This document shows, one piece after another, positions 9,055 through 18,114 of a stretch of DNA of 64,000 nucleotides; position 1 is the stretch's first letter; each line of letters begins with the position of its first letter. The notes under the pieces were generated by a model. It saw only the letters and a program-made list of their open reading frames with translations, was not told the DNA's origin and made no database searches. Source of the stretch: Paenibacillus alkaliterrae (GTDB lineage Bacteria > Bacillota > Bacilli > Paenibacillales > Paenibacillaceae); NCBI RefSeq assembly GCF_021532375.1, contig NZ_JAKGAP010000002.1:248001-312000 (forward strand), read 5' to 3'. Both the position numbers and the translations under genes were made by a program.

Positions 9055-9831
9055 GTGACAGCTTTGGAGTCGAAACAATGGTACATGGAATACAAAATAC
9101 ATAAGAATCGCCCCGGATTACTTGGAGATATCGCCTCACTGCTTGGGATGCTTGAGGTTAATATCATGACGATTAACGGTGTTGAGGACCGCACCCGCGG
9201 CATGCTTCTGCAAACGGACGATGACGAGAAAATCGAGTTGCTGGGCAAGATGCTTCAAAAGGTTGATAATATTACTGTAAACAAACTGAGAACGCCTACA
9301 ATCGTTGATATTTTGGCCGTACGCCATGGACGTTATATCGAGCGCGACTCGGATGATCGGAAAACTTTCCGTTTTACGCGCGATGAACTCGGTATTTTAG
9401 TTGACTTTCTAGGGGAAGTGTTTAAGCGTGACGGTAATCAGGTTATAGGATTAAGAGGTATGCCCCGGGTAGGGAAAACCGAATCCATTATTGCCGGCAG
9501 CGTATGCTCAAACAAGCGTTGGACATTCGTATCCTCGACACTTCTTAGACAGACGGTCAGAAGTCAGTTGTCAGAGGAAGAGATGCAGCCAAATAATATC
9601 TTCATCATTGACGGGATCGTTAGTACGATTCGTTCCAACGAAAAGCATTACGGCCTGCTGCAAGAAATTATGGCCATGCCTTCAACGAAAGTAATCGAGC
9701 ATCCGGATATTTTTATCAAGGAATCTAATTTCGACTACAGCCATTTCGATATTATCGTTGAATTGCGGAATACGCCAGATGAAGAAATATCATATGAATC
9801 ATTCACTGCTAACTATACAGACGATTTCTAA
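9055..9831 (+). CDS. ymfK: YmfK-like DUF3388 protein (ACT-like plus P-loop-like domain)
   Basis: About 258 residues. The N-terminal ~75 residues look like an ACT regulatory fold (MEYKIHKNRPGLLGDIASLLGM, a common ACT opening). The rest is the DUF3388 body, and it contains GMPRVGKT at ~135-142, which fits a Walker A P-loop. IFIIDG near 177 could act as Walker B. Function is unknown. ATG 9037 has no ribosome site, whereas GTG 9055 has GAGG 4 bases upstream, and Bacillus homologues begin near W-Y-x-E-Y-K; I therefore prefer GTG 9055 with moderate certainty. rodZ follows 18 bases later and is probably co-transcribed. Confidence 0.75.
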   Translation: MTALESKQWYMEYKIHKNRPGLLGDIASLLGMLEVNIMTINGVEDRTRGMLLQTDDDEKIELLGKMLQKVDNITVNKLRTPTIVDILAVRHGRYIERDSDDRKTFRFTRDELGILVDFLGEVFKRDGNQVIGLRGMPRVGKTESIIAGSVCSNKRWTFVSSTLLRQTVRSQLSEEEMQPNNIFIIDGIVSTIRSNEKHYGLLQEIMAMPSTKVIEHPDIFIKESNFDYSHFDIIVELRNTPDEEISYESFTANYTDDF

Positions 9832-9849
9832 TCGGAAGGAGGCCGTCTT

Positions 9850-10788
9850 ATGTCTGAATTAGGCGCATTGCTTCAGAGGGCTAGAGAACAGCGCGGTTTA
9901 TCGCTCGATGATATTCAAGAAACGACAAAAATAAGAAAACGGTATTTAGAAGCGATCGAGAGCGGGGATCATACGATACTTCCCGGTCCTTTCTATGTGC
10001 GGGCTTTCGTGAAAAACTACTCGGAGGCAGTAGGGCTCGATCCCGATGAGGTGCTTCGGTTGTATCAGCATGAGGTGCCTGCGGCACCTGCCGAGCAGAC
10101 AGTCGAGCCGATTACGGTAAGAGCTCCCCGTCGGGTAAAGTCACAGTCTTCAGAGAGACTGGGCAAAATAGGCTTTAACGTGATGATGTGGTCTTTCCTC
10201 ATTCTGATCGTTGTCGTTGTCTGGGTATTTGTTATTAATCGTGAAACGGACGAGCCCAAAACAGTTGATCAAGACACGCCAATTACGGAGGCGTCTGAGC
10301 CTCCTGCTGCAATTCAGGAAGAGGAAGAGGAAGAGGAAGAGGAAACAACGAACATTAACGGTACTCCGGACGTTGACCCTGCCACCCCTGCGCCTACGGA
10401 AGCGCCAACCACCGTTACGTTCGGCAGCAAGGTAGGCAAAGCAGATCAATATGATATTGGTCCTCCCGGAAGCGTACATAAGGTCGAAATTAAAGTGGTT
10501 GGCGGTAAAAATTGGATAGAGGTGCGCGCAGGCAGCAATACAGGCGAGAAGCTGTTTTATGCTAATGCTGAGGACGGCGAGGTACAGTCCTATGACTTGA
10601 CCGGTCCGATCTACATCAATGTAGGACGTTCTGATTTCAGTGAAATTACGGTGAATGGCGTATTGGTGCCTGACGGTGACCGCGCGGGATCAAAGAAATT
10701 GCTGCTTACGCCTGTTGAAGCCGGCAACGAAGCGGCAGACGGGACGAATGCAGAAGTGAATGCCGCAGAACAAACAAAAACCGAATAG
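9850..10788 (+). CDS. rodZ: RodZ cell-shape protein
   Basis: A 312-residue bitopic membrane protein that links MreB filaments to the elongation machinery. Order: cytoplasmic HTH_25 domain (residues ~1-70, LGALLQRAREQRGLSLDDI), basic juxtamembrane stretch, one membrane segment (~109-130), an acidic linker with nine Glu in a row near 158-166, then an extracellular DUF4115 domain (~190-290). The C-terminal tail is low complexity. The start ATG follows GGAAGGAGG. It corresponds to ymfM of B. subtilis and holds the same position before pgsA, with yajQ inserted between. Confidence 0.87.
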   Translation: MSELGALLQRAREQRGLSLDDIQETTKIRKRYLEAIESGDHTILPGPFYVRAFVKNYSEAVGLDPDEVLRLYQHEVPAAPAEQTVEPITVRAPRRVKSQSSERLGKIGFNVMMWSFLILIVVVVWVFVINRETDEPKTVDQDTPITEASEPPAAIQEEEEEEEEETTNINGTPDVDPATPAPTEAPTTVTFGSKVGKADQYDIGPPGSVHKVEIKVVGGKNWIEVRAGSNTGEKLFYANAEDGEVQSYDLTGPIYINVGRSDFSEITVNGVLVPDGDRAGSKKLLLTPVEAGNEAADGTNAEVNAAEQTKTE

Positions 10789-10818
10789 GCATTAACTGTA
10801 ACAAAGGAGAGGGATGTA

Positions 10819-11313
10819 ATGGCTTCAGAAAATGCTTTTGATATTGTATCCAAGGTTGACTTGCAGGAGCTTGCTAACGCGATTAAGCAAGCTGAGCGCG
10901 AGATCGAAACGCGCTTTGATTTTAAAGGAAGCAAGAGCAGCATTGCGCTGGAGAAGGAAGATTTGGTAGTAGCTTCAGAGGACGAATATAAGCTGAAGAG
11001 CGTTCTGGATATTTTATTGTCCAAGATGGTTAAACGCGGGGTACCGATCAAAAACTTGGATTACGGAAAAATCGAAGGCGCTTCCGGGGGAACGGTTCGT
11101 CAGCGCATTAAACTGAGACAAGGCATCGAGCAGGACGTATCCAAAAAAATCAATATTTTAATACGCGATTCGAAGCTGAAAGTAAAAAGTCAAATACAAG
11201 GTGACCAAGTGAGAGTATCGGGCAAGAGCCTTGATGATTTGCAAGCGGTTATGAAGCTGCTGAGAGAAGCGGATTTGCCTGTCGAGCTGCAGTTTACGAA
11301 TTATCGTTCGTAA
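10819..11313 (+). CDS. yajQ: YajQ-family nucleotide-binding protein
   Basis: A 164-residue YajQ/DUF520 protein with two ferredoxin-like halves; family members bind nucleotides, and a Xanthomonas member is a cyclic di-GMP effector. The opening [16 protein letters not shown] and the segment RFDFKGSKS are family hallmarks. ATG follows AAAGGAGAGGG. It lies 30 bases after rodZ and is closed by its own terminator. Ligand and role in this host are not shown by the sequence. Confidence 0.88.
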   Translation: MASENAFDIVSKVDLQELANAIKQAEREIETRFDFKGSKSSIALEKEDLVVASEDEYKLKSVLDILLSKMVKRGVPIKNLDYGKIEGASGGTVRQRIKLRQGIEQDVSKKINILIRDSKLKVKSQIQGDQVRVSGKSLDDLQAVMKLLREADLPVELQFTNYRS

Positions 11314-11320
11314 GAAATGA

Positions 11321-11360
11321 AGCTTCGTTTCATTGCATTTTGTGAAACGAGGCTTTTCGT
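11321..11360 (+). terminator. Terminator after yajQ
   Basis: Stem 11321-11332 with 11343-11354 (agcttcgtttca against gtgaaacgaggct) and a T-rich tail. It separates yajQ from the pgsA promoter. Confidence 0.75.
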
Positions 11361-11401
11361 TTTGGCCTTTTATTTGCGGAAATGCAACGCAGCTCCATCT
11401 T

Positions 11402-11430
11402 TTGACACGTGAATTGGCATGTATTATACT
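11402..11430 (+). promoter_or_regulatory. Strong sigma-A promoter for pgsA
   Basis: TTGACA (11402-11407), exactly 17 bases, TATACT (11425-11430). A consensus -35 and five-of-six -10 make this one of the clearest promoters in the window. Confidence 0.8.
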
Positions 11431-11474
11431 TGGTTAAATAGCTTTGAGGTTGATCGATTTAAGGAGGGAATTGC

Positions 11475-12050
11475 ATGAATCTGGCGAACCGAATTACTTT
11501 AGCCAGAATATTTTTGGTGCCGGTTATTATGTTTTTTCTGCTTATCAAATTGGATTTGGGGTCGGTCAGTTTCTCGGACTTCTCCATTACATACAACCAA
11601 ATCGCAGCGGCACTCATCTTTATTGTGGCAGCAAGCACAGACGGATTAGACGGTTACATCGCACGGAAGAACAAGATCGTAACGAATCTAGGCAAGCTTC
11701 TTGATCCGCTTGCGGACAAGCTGCTTGTAGCAGCGGTGCTCATCTCGCTTGTAGAGATGGATAAGCTTAATGCTTTAATTGCGATTGTCATTATTAGCCG
11801 CGAATTCGCGGTAACGGGGCTAAGGCAGGTTGCGCTTCTTGAAGGCTCCGTCATGGCAGCAAGCAAATGGGGCAAATGGAAAACGGCGATTCAGATTACG
11901 ATGATCATCGCGCTTCTAATCAACAATTTTCCGTTCGCCTTTATCGACTTCCCTTTCGATGCGATTGCAAGCTGGGTGGCGGCTATCATTACCGTATACT
12001 CAGGGATCGACTATTTTGTAAAGAACAAGCATTTAATTCCGGTAGAATAA
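11475..12050 (+). CDS. pgsA: Phosphatidylglycerophosphate synthase PgsA
   Basis: A 191-residue integral membrane CDP-alcohol phosphatidyltransferase that makes phosphatidylglycerophosphate from CDP-diacylglycerol and glycerol-3-phosphate. The signature DGx2ARx8Gx3Dx3D is visible in its family-expanded form: TDGLDGYIAR, then GKLLDPLADK (residues ~55-80). About six hydrophobic segments. ATG follows AAGGAGGG. Own promoter upstream and terminator downstream, so it is a single-gene unit before cinA. Confidence 0.92.
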   Translation: MNLANRITLARIFLVPVIMFFLLIKLDLGSVSFSDFSITYNQIAAALIFIVAASTDGLDGYIARKNKIVTNLGKLLDPLADKLLVAAVLISLVEMDKLNALIAIVIISREFAVTGLRQVALLEGSVMAASKWGKWKTAIQITMIIALLINNFPFAFIDFPFDAIASWVAAIITVYSGIDYFVKNKHLIPVE

Positions 12051-12058
12051 TTGCGAAA

Positions 12059-12093
12059 AAAAGCATCTTTCCGTCAAGCGGGAGGGTGCTTTT
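12059..12093 (+). terminator. Terminator after pgsA
   Basis: Stem aaagcatctttccg with gcgggagggtgctttt around a TCAA loop, ending in TTTT; the A-rich left arm makes it usable in both directions. Confidence 0.75.
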
Positions 12094-12143
12094 GCATATT
12101 TTTAAATGAACCAACCCATTTCGCTTAAGAAGGGAACAACAGA

Positions 12144-13391
12144 ATGAAAGCAGAAATTATTGCAGTCGGGACAGAGCTGCTGCTTGGTCAAATCGTAAAT
12201 ACGAACGCACAATTTTTATCGCAAAAGCTCGCAGAGCTAGGAGTTGATGTTTACTTCCAAACCGTAGTTGGAGATAATGCGCAGCGGCTGCGGCAAGCGA
12301 TCGAAATTGGCCGGAGCCGGTCGGATTTGCTCGTTTTTACAGGAGGTTTAGGACCCACCCAGGATGATTTGACCAAGGATGTGCTAGCCGATTTTTTAAA
12401 CTGCGAACTTATCATTCACGAACCGTCGATGTCGAAGATCGAGCAATTATTCCATTCCAGAGGAATTCATATGGTGGAGAGCAATCGTCGGCAGGCTTTG
12501 ATAATCGAAGGCGGGGAACCTCTCGAGAATACGACCGGCTTAGCTGTAGGCAATGGTTTATTTGCCGGGGGTACGCTATATTTGCTCCTCCCCGGACCGC
12601 CGAAGGAAATGAAACCGATGATGGAGGGGGCCGGCGGGGAGTGGCTGCGCTCCAAACTGGGCGAACGGCAGCCGCTTTATTCCCGTATATTGAAGTTTGC
12701 TGGAATCGGGGAGTCCAATCTGGAGGCAAAGCTGCTTGATTTGATCGACGGCCAGGTTGATCCGACCATAGCTCCTTACGCGAAGGAGGGCGAGGTTGCT
12801 ATCCGCGTTTCGACAAAAGCGAATTCCGCCAGCGAAGCCGATCACAAAATCGATGCGGCCGTGGAGAAGATCAAAGAAAGAGTTGGCGAATTTTTGTATG
12901 CTCAGAATGATATACCTCTCGAGGCGGAAGTCGTACACCTCCTGAGAGCCTCACGTCGTAAGCTGGCGAGCGCGGAGAGCTGCAGCGGAGGATTGCTAGC
13001 GGAGCTAATTACAAATGTTCCTGGGAGCAGCGGAGAGTATTTAGGCGGGGTCGTGACCTATACAAACATGATGAAGCATCGCTTGCTTAGCGTCCCGATG
13101 ACACAGCTCGAGGGCGAAGGATCCCCTGGAGCTGTCAGCGATTCAACGGCAGCTCTAATGGCGGAGCGCGTCAGAGAGCTTGCGGACGCTGATTTTGGCG
13201 TTTCACTCACAGGAGTAGCGGGACCTGCAGAGTCGGAAGGCAAGCCGGTGGGACTCGTATATTTCGCCATTGCCGAGCGCGGGAAGGCTGCTGATGTGCA
13301 TACTTTGCATTTAAGCGGTGACAGGTCCATTATCCGGCTGAGGGCTGTCAAGGCGACCCTGTATCGGTTGTGGCAGAGATTGAAAGACTAG
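12144..13391 (+). CDS. cinA: CinA, competence/damage-inducible protein
   Basis: A 415-residue two-domain protein. Residues ~1-170 form the MoaB/MogA-like (molybdopterin-binding, COG1058) domain with GTELLLGQIVNTN and TGGLGPTQDD. Residues ~255-412 form the CinA C-terminal domain (nicotinamide mononucleotide deamidase in other bacteria) with SAESCSGG and GVAGPAESEGKPVG. It salvages NAD-cycle NMN and is competence-induced with recA in several Gram-positives. ATG follows AAGAAGGGA. It sits directly upstream of recA but is separated by a strong terminator and the recA SOS promoter. Confidence 0.92.
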   Translation: MKAEIIAVGTELLLGQIVNTNAQFLSQKLAELGVDVYFQTVVGDNAQRLRQAIEIGRSRSDLLVFTGGLGPTQDDLTKDVLADFLNCELIIHEPSMSKIEQLFHSRGIHMVESNRRQALIIEGGEPLENTTGLAVGNGLFAGGTLYLLLPGPPKEMKPMMEGAGGEWLRSKLGERQPLYSRILKFAGIGESNLEAKLLDLIDGQVDPTIAPYAKEGEVAIRVSTKANSASEADHKIDAAVEKIKERVGEFLYAQNDIPLEAEVVHLLRASRRKLASAESCSGGLLAELITNVPGSSGEYLGGVVTYTNMMKHRLLSVPMTQLEGEGSPGAVSDSTAALMAERVRELADADFGVSLTGVAGPAESEGKPVGLVYFAIAERGKAADVHTLHLSGDRSIIRLRAVKATLYRLWQRLKD

Positions 13392-13455
13392 TCTTCAGAA
13401 AAAAGTATTGTAAAGTTCTGCATGGAGAGCTATACTTGAACCTAGTTATCGGAAG

Positions 13456-13490
13456 AACCGTGGCGAAGATTACTTTGCTGCGGTTTTTTT
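13456..13490 (+). terminator. Terminator between cinA and recA
   Basis: A 12-bp stem (13456-13467 with 13474-13485, with G-U pairs) ends in seven T. It insulates recA from cinA readthrough. Confidence 0.85.
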
Positions 13491-13519
13491 ATGTCCATTT
13501 GACAGGTTGGAATAAAAGG

Positions 13520-13533
13520 CGAATGTATGTTCG
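13520..13533 (+). promoter_or_regulatory. LexA (SOS) box of recA
   Basis: CGAATGTATGTTCG matches the Gram-positive LexA/DinR operator CGAACRNRYGTTCG with one change (C to T in the left half). It lies 10 bases before the recA -35, the usual position for SOS control. Confidence 0.78.
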
Positions 13534-13543
13534 AAAAAAATGC

Positions 13544-13572
13544 TTGGCAACTCGTTAGAAACAAGGTATCAT
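13544..13572 (+). promoter_or_regulatory. recA promoter
   Basis: TTGGCA (13544-13549), 17 bases, TATCAT (13567-13572), immediately downstream of the LexA box. Confidence 0.7.
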
Positions 13573-13603
13573 AACATTATAAACAAAAAAGGATGTGAGT
13601 TTC

Positions 13604-14656
13604 TTGTCGGATCGTCGCGCTGCGTTAGAAATGGCTTTACGTCAAATTGAGAAGCAATTTGGTAAAGGCTCCATCATGAAACTGGGTGAATCTACACACA
13701 TGCAGGTAGAGACCGTGCCTAGCGGTTCACTTGCTCTAGATATTGCATTAGGAATTGGCGGATTGCCGCGAGGACGCGTTATCGAGGTATATGGACCGGA
13801 ATCCTCCGGTAAAACAACGGTTGCTCTGCATGCCATCGCCGAGGTGCAACGCATTGGTGGACAAGCTGCATTTATCGATGCGGAGCATGCGCTTGATCCT
13901 TCTTATGCTGGCAAGCTAGGCGTTAACATCGATGAACTGCTGTTATCACAGCCTGACACTGGCGAGCAGGCTTTGGAAATCGCCGAAGCGCTGGTTCGAA
14001 GCGGAGCGGTTGACATCATCGTTATTGACTCGGTTGCAGCACTCGTACCGAAAGCGGAAATCGAAGGCGATATGGGGGATTCCCACGTAGGACTTCAAGC
14101 TCGTCTTATGTCGCAGGCGTTAAGGAAGCTGTCAGGGGCAATTAGCAAATCGAAGACGATCGCGATCTTTATCAACCAATTGCGCGAGAAGGTCGGCGTT
14201 ATGTTTGGCAACCCGGAAACAACCCCGGGCGGACGCGCGCTTAAGTTCTACTCGAGCGTACGACTTGATGTCCGCCGCATTGAGACTTTAAAGCAAGGCA
14301 ATGACATGATCGGTAACCGCACACGAATTAAAGTTGTGAAGAACAAAGTGGCTCCCCCGTTCAAACAAGCAGAGGTCGATATCATGTACGGCGAGGGCAT
14401 ATCCAGAGAAGGTACCCTTGTTGATATCGGTGTGGAAATGGATATCGTCCAGAAGAGCGGCGCGTGGTTCTCCTACAATGGCGAACGTCTAGGTCAAGGT
14501 CGTGAGAACGCAAAGCAATTTTTGAAAGATCATAAGGATACGGCTGAAATTATTGAGAAGCAAATTCGCGAAGCGAGTAACCTGTCCGCAGCTGCAACAC
14601 AAGCTAATTTCAAAGCTGAGGAAGAAGACGATGAAGAATTCGAAGATTTGGATTAA
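13604..14656 (+). CDS. recA: Recombinase RecA
   Basis: A 350-residue ATP-dependent DNA strand-exchange protein and co-protease for LexA. Walker A GPESSGKT is at ~64-71, with VIDSVAAL as Walker B, and [19 protein letters not shown] covers loop L2. The tail is acidic ([12 protein letters not shown]), as usual. I chose TTG 13604, not GTG 13595: the former gives [12 protein letters not shown], the standard Bacillus RecA opening, and AGGATGTGAG sits at the right distance. Controlled by the LexA box and promoter upstream; terminated by a long perfect hairpin. Confidence 0.97.
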   Translation: MSDRRAALEMALRQIEKQFGKGSIMKLGESTHMQVETVPSGSLALDIALGIGGLPRGRVIEVYGPESSGKTTVALHAIAEVQRIGGQAAFIDAEHALDPSYAGKLGVNIDELLLSQPDTGEQALEIAEALVRSGAVDIIVIDSVAALVPKAEIEGDMGDSHVGLQARLMSQALRKLSGAISKSKTIAIFINQLREKVGVMFGNPETTPGGRALKFYSSVRLDVRRIETLKQGNDMIGNRTRIKVVKNKVAPPFKQAEVDIMYGEGISREGTLVDIGVEMDIVQKSGAWFSYNGERLGQGRENAKQFLKDHKDTAEIIEKQIREASNLSAAATQANFKAEEEDDEEFEDLD

Positions 14657-14679
14657 TCGATAACATTTTAATATAGTGA

Positions 14680-14724
14680 ACAGAGCTTCGCCGTTCCGTC
14701 TGGGACGGCGAAGCTCTGTTTATA
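14680..14724 (+). terminator. Strong terminator between recA and recX
   Basis: A 15-bp perfect stem (14680-14694 with 14705-14719) ends in a T-rich run. It finishes only about 15-20 bases before the recX start, leaving no room for a separate recX promoter. Confidence 0.88.
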
Positions 14725-14739
14725 TAGGATGTACGGGGT

Positions 14740-15444
14740 GTGGTCACGATCGAATTAAATGATGCTGAACAATGGATGGTCCTTTCCGTTCGACCAGATA
14801 AAAAGGAACGAAGATTGTATCATTTATATGCGAAGCCAGAAGAACCGCTATTATCGGTGCACGAAGACATCCTGATTCGATATCGTTTGATGAAAGGACA
14901 ACAGCTTTCCGTAGATCAGATCGAAGAAATTCGGAAGGAAGATGAACGATACCGCGCTTACGTGCTGGCAATCGGGTATCTTGGCGCGAAACCGAGAACG
15001 AGAAAACAAATCCAGCAGTACTTGCTTCGCAAGCTATTTGAAGAATCGAATATTCAATATGCGCTGGACCGTTTAGAAAGGGAGCATATTGTGGATGATG
15101 AACAATATGCACGTCAATTTGCTGCGGGCAGAATGAGAAGCAGCTTAAAGGGCCGCAGATGGATCAAACAGGAGCTGCAGCAAAGAGGCGTGTCGAAACA
15201 GGCTGCAGCTGAGGCGACCGATGCACTGGGTCGGGAGGATGAATTAGCAGCGGCAAAGTGTGCCGCGGACAAGAAATGGCGGTCTTTAAAAGGGGAACCC
15301 TTGGATAAAAAACGCAAGCTGATGGGATATTTAATGCGCAGAGGGTTCCCTGGCGATATCGTAAAGGAAGCCATAAAGAATGTCGAGGCGGACGATGCAG
15401 TTGATCCTTTCGACGACGAAGATGGGCTTTTGCTTGACAATTGA
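14740..15444 (+). CDS. recX: Regulatory protein RecX
   Basis: A 234-residue RecX family protein, which binds RecA filaments and limits their activity. It is highly charged and helical, with repeats of the RecX three-helix type: GYLGAKPRTRKQIQQYL, VDDEQYARQFAAGRM, GRRWIKQELQQRGV and the C-terminal KLMGYLMRRGFPGDIVKEAI. GTG 14740 follows a GGGG run. Its start lies directly beyond the recA terminator, so expression probably depends on readthrough. In B. subtilis recX is not next to recA, whereas adjacency is common in other phyla. Confidence 0.85.
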   Translation: MVTIELNDAEQWMVLSVRPDKKERRLYHLYAKPEEPLLSVHEDILIRYRLMKGQQLSVDQIEEIRKEDERYRAYVLAIGYLGAKPRTRKQIQQYLLRKLFEESNIQYALDRLEREHIVDDEQYARQFAAGRMRSSLKGRRWIKQELQQRGVSKQAAAEATDALGREDELAAAKCAADKKWRSLKGEPLDKKRKLMGYLMRRGFPGDIVKEAIKNVEADDAVDPFDDEDGLLLDN

Positions 15445-15482
15445 TTTTATGAAAAGATAAAATGAGGTTGTATTCCTTCTAC

Positions 15483-15517
15483 TTTGAATCAATTTTCCTT
15501 CCAAAAGTTGATTCAAA
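15483..15517 (+). repeat. Inverted repeat between recX and rny
   Basis: Perfect 10-base arms TTTGAATCAA (15483-15492) and TTGATTCAAA (15508-15517) separated by 15 bases. No T-run follows, so it is not a standard terminator; it could be a weak terminator, an mRNA structure or a protein site. Confidence 0.55.
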
Positions 15518-15556
15518 ACGATTATTTTCGTCAAATTAGTAATTGTTGAAACGGTA

Positions 15557-15584
15557 TTGAAGCCGGTTGAAAACCTAATATCAT
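15557..15584 (+). promoter_or_regulatory. Weak candidate promoter for rny
   Basis: TTGAAG (15557-15562), 16 bases, TATCAT (15579-15584), 40 bases before the rny start. Both elements are imperfect. Confidence 0.35.
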
Positions 15585-15624
15585 CCCAAGCAGTGCCTTG
15601 GTATGCAGCAAGGAGGTGAACAAG

Positions 15625-17169
15625 ATGCCTAATGAGGTCATTTGGATCTTGATCTGTCTCTTTGTTGGCGCAATTTTCTTTGGGATTGGTTATTTTATTC
15701 GAAAGTCGATTGCCGAGGCTAAAATTTCGAGTGCTGAGCAAGCAGCTGTCCAAATCGTAGAAAATGCGAAGAAGGAAGCGGAGGCCCAGAAGAAAGAAAC
15801 CGTGCTAGAGGCAAAAGATGAAGTCCACAAACTTCGTTCCGAAGCCGAGAGAGACATTCGTGAGCGACGCAACGAGGCTCAACGTCAGGAAAGACGTTTG
15901 CTCCAAAAAGAGGAGTCGTTGGATAAAAAGTTAGAAGCGCTGGAACGCAAAGAAGAGTCTGTAGCCAACAAAGAAAAACGGATCGATGAAACGCAAGAGC
16001 AGATTGATTCCATTTATAAGCAGCAGCTTAGTGAATTGGAGCGCATATCCAGCTTGACAACGGAAGACGCGAAATCGATTATTTTATCCAATGTTGAGCA
16101 AGAAGTACGACATGAAACAGCACAAATGATTAAAGAGATCGAGCAGCAAGCGAAAGAAGAGGCCGATAAGAAAGCGCGCGACATTATTTCGTTAGCCATT
16201 CAACGCTGTGCGGCTGATCATGTGGCTGAGACGACGGTTTCCGTCGTTACCCTGCCAAATGAAGAAATGAAGGGCCGTATTATCGGACGTGAAGGCCGAA
16301 ATATCCGTGCTTTGGAAACATTGACCGGTATCGATCTAATCATCGACGATACACCGGAAGCGGTCATTTTGTCTGGTTTCGACCCTATCAGACGCGAAAT
16401 TGCCCGCACTTCTTTGGAGAAGCTTGTAGCTGACGGTCGTATCCATCCTGCCCGCATTGAGGAAATGGTTGAAAAATCTCGTAAAGAAGTGGACGAGCGC
16501 ATCCGTGAATACGGGGAGCAAGCGACTTTCGAGGTTGGTGTTCATGGCTTGCATCCGGATTTAATCAAGATTCTGGGACGATTGAAATATCGGACAAGTT
16601 ATGGCCAAAACGTATTGAAACACTCCATGGAGGTCGCTTATCTGACGGGCTTGATGGCAGCGGAGCTTGGCGAGGACATTACGCTGGCGAAGCGCGCCGG
16701 ATTGCTTCATGACATCGGTAAGGCGCTTGACCATGAGGTGGAAGGCTCGCACGTTGAAATTGGCGTGGAGCTAGCGAAGAAGTACAAGGAGCATCCTGTT
16801 GTTATTAACAGTATTGCCTCCCATCACGGCGATACGGAGGCAACGTCCGTTATCGCGATGCTTGTAGGAGCGGCTGACGCTTTGTCGGCTGCGCGTCCGG
16901 GTGCTCGCCGTGAAACGCTTGAAACGTACATTAAGCGTCTGGAGAAGCTAGAAGACATCTCCGAGTCGTTTGACGGCGTTGAAAAATCGTATGCGATTCA
17001 AGCAGGCCGCGAAGTGCGCGTCATGGTGCAGCCTGACAAAATCGACGATACGGAGGCATTCAGACTCGCACGAGACATTACGAAAAAAATTGAGAGTGAG
17101 CTCGATTATCCGGGACACATCAAAGTTACGGTTATTCGTGAAACTCGAGCTGTCGAATATGCGAAGTAG
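15625..17169 (+). CDS. rny: Ribonuclease Y
   Basis: A 514-residue membrane-anchored endoribonuclease that starts mRNA decay and processes riboswitch leaders in Firmicutes. Order: one N-terminal membrane segment (~5-24), a long coiled coil rich in Glu/Lys/Arg (~30-180), a KH RNA-binding domain with IIGREGRN (~205-265), and an HD phosphohydrolase domain with [12 protein letters not shown] (~345-360). ATG 15625 is preceded by a perfect AAGGAGGTG; the frame continues 9 codons upstream without a better site. It physically interacts with the RicAFT complex in Bacillus; ricA is 10 kb downstream here. Confidence 0.95.
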   Translation: MPNEVIWILICLFVGAIFFGIGYFIRKSIAEAKISSAEQAAVQIVENAKKEAEAQKKETVLEAKDEVHKLRSEAERDIRERRNEAQRQERRLLQKEESLDKKLEALERKEESVANKEKRIDETQEQIDSIYKQQLSELERISSLTTEDAKSIILSNVEQEVRHETAQMIKEIEQQAKEEADKKARDIISLAIQRCAADHVAETTVSVVTLPNEEMKGRIIGREGRNIRALETLTGIDLIIDDTPEAVILSGFDPIRREIARTSLEKLVADGRIHPARIEEMVEKSRKEVDERIREYGEQATFEVGVHGLHPDLIKILGRLKYRTSYGQNVLKHSMEVAYLTGLMAAELGEDITLAKRAGLLHDIGKALDHEVEGSHVEIGVELAKKYKEHPVVINSIASHHGDTEATSVIAMLVGAADALSAARPGARRETLETYIKRLEKLEDISESFDGVEKSYAIQAGREVRVMVQPDKIDDTEAFRLARDITKKIESELDYPGHIKVTVIRETRAVEYAK

Positions 17170-17191
17170 TAACCCAATTATATATGCATTT

Positions 17192-17224
17192 CAGAAAAGT
17201 GGCTGCTTGTCAGCCACTTTTCTG
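17192..17224 (+). terminator. Hairpin between rny and ymdB
   Basis: A perfect 14-bp stem (17192-17205 with 17211-17224) with a TTTT inside its right arm. It lies between the rny stop and the ymdB ribosome site, so ymdB expression probably needs partial readthrough. Confidence 0.75.
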
Positions 17225-17257
17225 TCTGAAAAGAGCGAAAAAAGGAAGTGTCCGAGC

Positions 17258-18052
17258 ATGAATGTGTTATTTATTGGCGATATCGTAGGCAATGTAGGAA
17301 GAAATGCCCTTAAGCGTGTACTGCCTGCACTAAAAAGTAAATATAACCCTCACATCATTATTGTGAATGGCGAGAATGCCGCTGCCGGAAGAGGTATTAC
17401 GGCAACTATAGCTAAGGAATTTTTCGAATGGGGCGTCCATGGGATTACGATGGGCAACCATACGTGGGATAATAAAGATATATTTGAATGGATTGATGAG
17501 GAGCCGCGACTTGTTCGTCCGGCGAATTATTCGCCGGGTGCTCCCGGACAAGGAATGGCCTTTATCAAAGCGAACGGGAAACAGCTTGCCATCATTAATC
17601 TGCAGGGACGTACCTTTCTTCCTCCGATCGATTGCCCATTCCGCAAAGCCGATGAATTAATCGAAGAAGCAAGCGAAAGAACCAAAAATATATTAGTCGA
17701 TTTCCATGCGGAAGCAACGTCGGAGAAAATCGCTATGGGCTGGCATCTCGATGGCAGGGCATCGATTGTGCTCGGCACGCATACCCATGTGCAAACGAAT
17801 GATGATACGATATTGCCTGGAGGGACGGCCTACATAACGGATGTAGGGATGGTCGGCCCGAAGGAAGGCGTGCTTGGGATGGAGAGAAATGCTGTACTGC
17901 ATAAATTCATTACGCAGCTGCCGGTACGGTTTGTGGTGGATGAAGGGAAATGGCATTTACATGCGATATCCGTTCTGTTGGATAATGTGACCGGACAAGC
18001 GCGGAAAATCGAAAAAATTCGTCTAACGGAAGACGAATGGCTGTTGATGTGA
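17258..18052 (+). CDS. ymdB: YmdB, TIGR00282 metallophosphoesterase
   Basis: A 264-residue calcineurin-like phosphodiesterase; B. subtilis YmdB hydrolyses cyclic nucleotides and is needed for biofilm formation and late gene expression. Metal-binding motifs are in order: FIGDIVGN (near residue 8), VNGENAA, GNHTWDNKD, DFHAEATSEK and GTHTHVQTND. ATG 17258 with AAAGGAAG upstream is the true start; the frame is open far upstream only because it lies antiphase to rny. Same position as in Bacillus, between rny and spoVS. Confidence 0.9.
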   Translation: MNVLFIGDIVGNVGRNALKRVLPALKSKYNPHIIIVNGENAAAGRGITATIAKEFFEWGVHGITMGNHTWDNKDIFEWIDEEPRLVRPANYSPGAPGQGMAFIKANGKQLAIINLQGRTFLPPIDCPFRKADELIEEASERTKNILVDFHAEATSEKIAMGWHLDGRASIVLGTHTHVQTNDDTILPGGTAYITDVGMVGPKEGVLGMERNAVLHKFITQLPVRFVVDEGKWHLHAISVLLDNVTGQARKIEKIRLTEDEWLLM

Positions 18053-18114
18053 TGCTTTGAATCTTCGAAAGGTTCCGACAATTCAGAATAGTTCGCGCAT
18101 TGGCTGGAATAAAA

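Noticed and set aside
16970-17257. N-terminal extension of YmdB through the 3' end of rny
   Set aside because: It is antiphase to RNase Y coding sequence and crosses the hairpin after rny; ATG 17258 has a ribosome site and starts the conserved fold.
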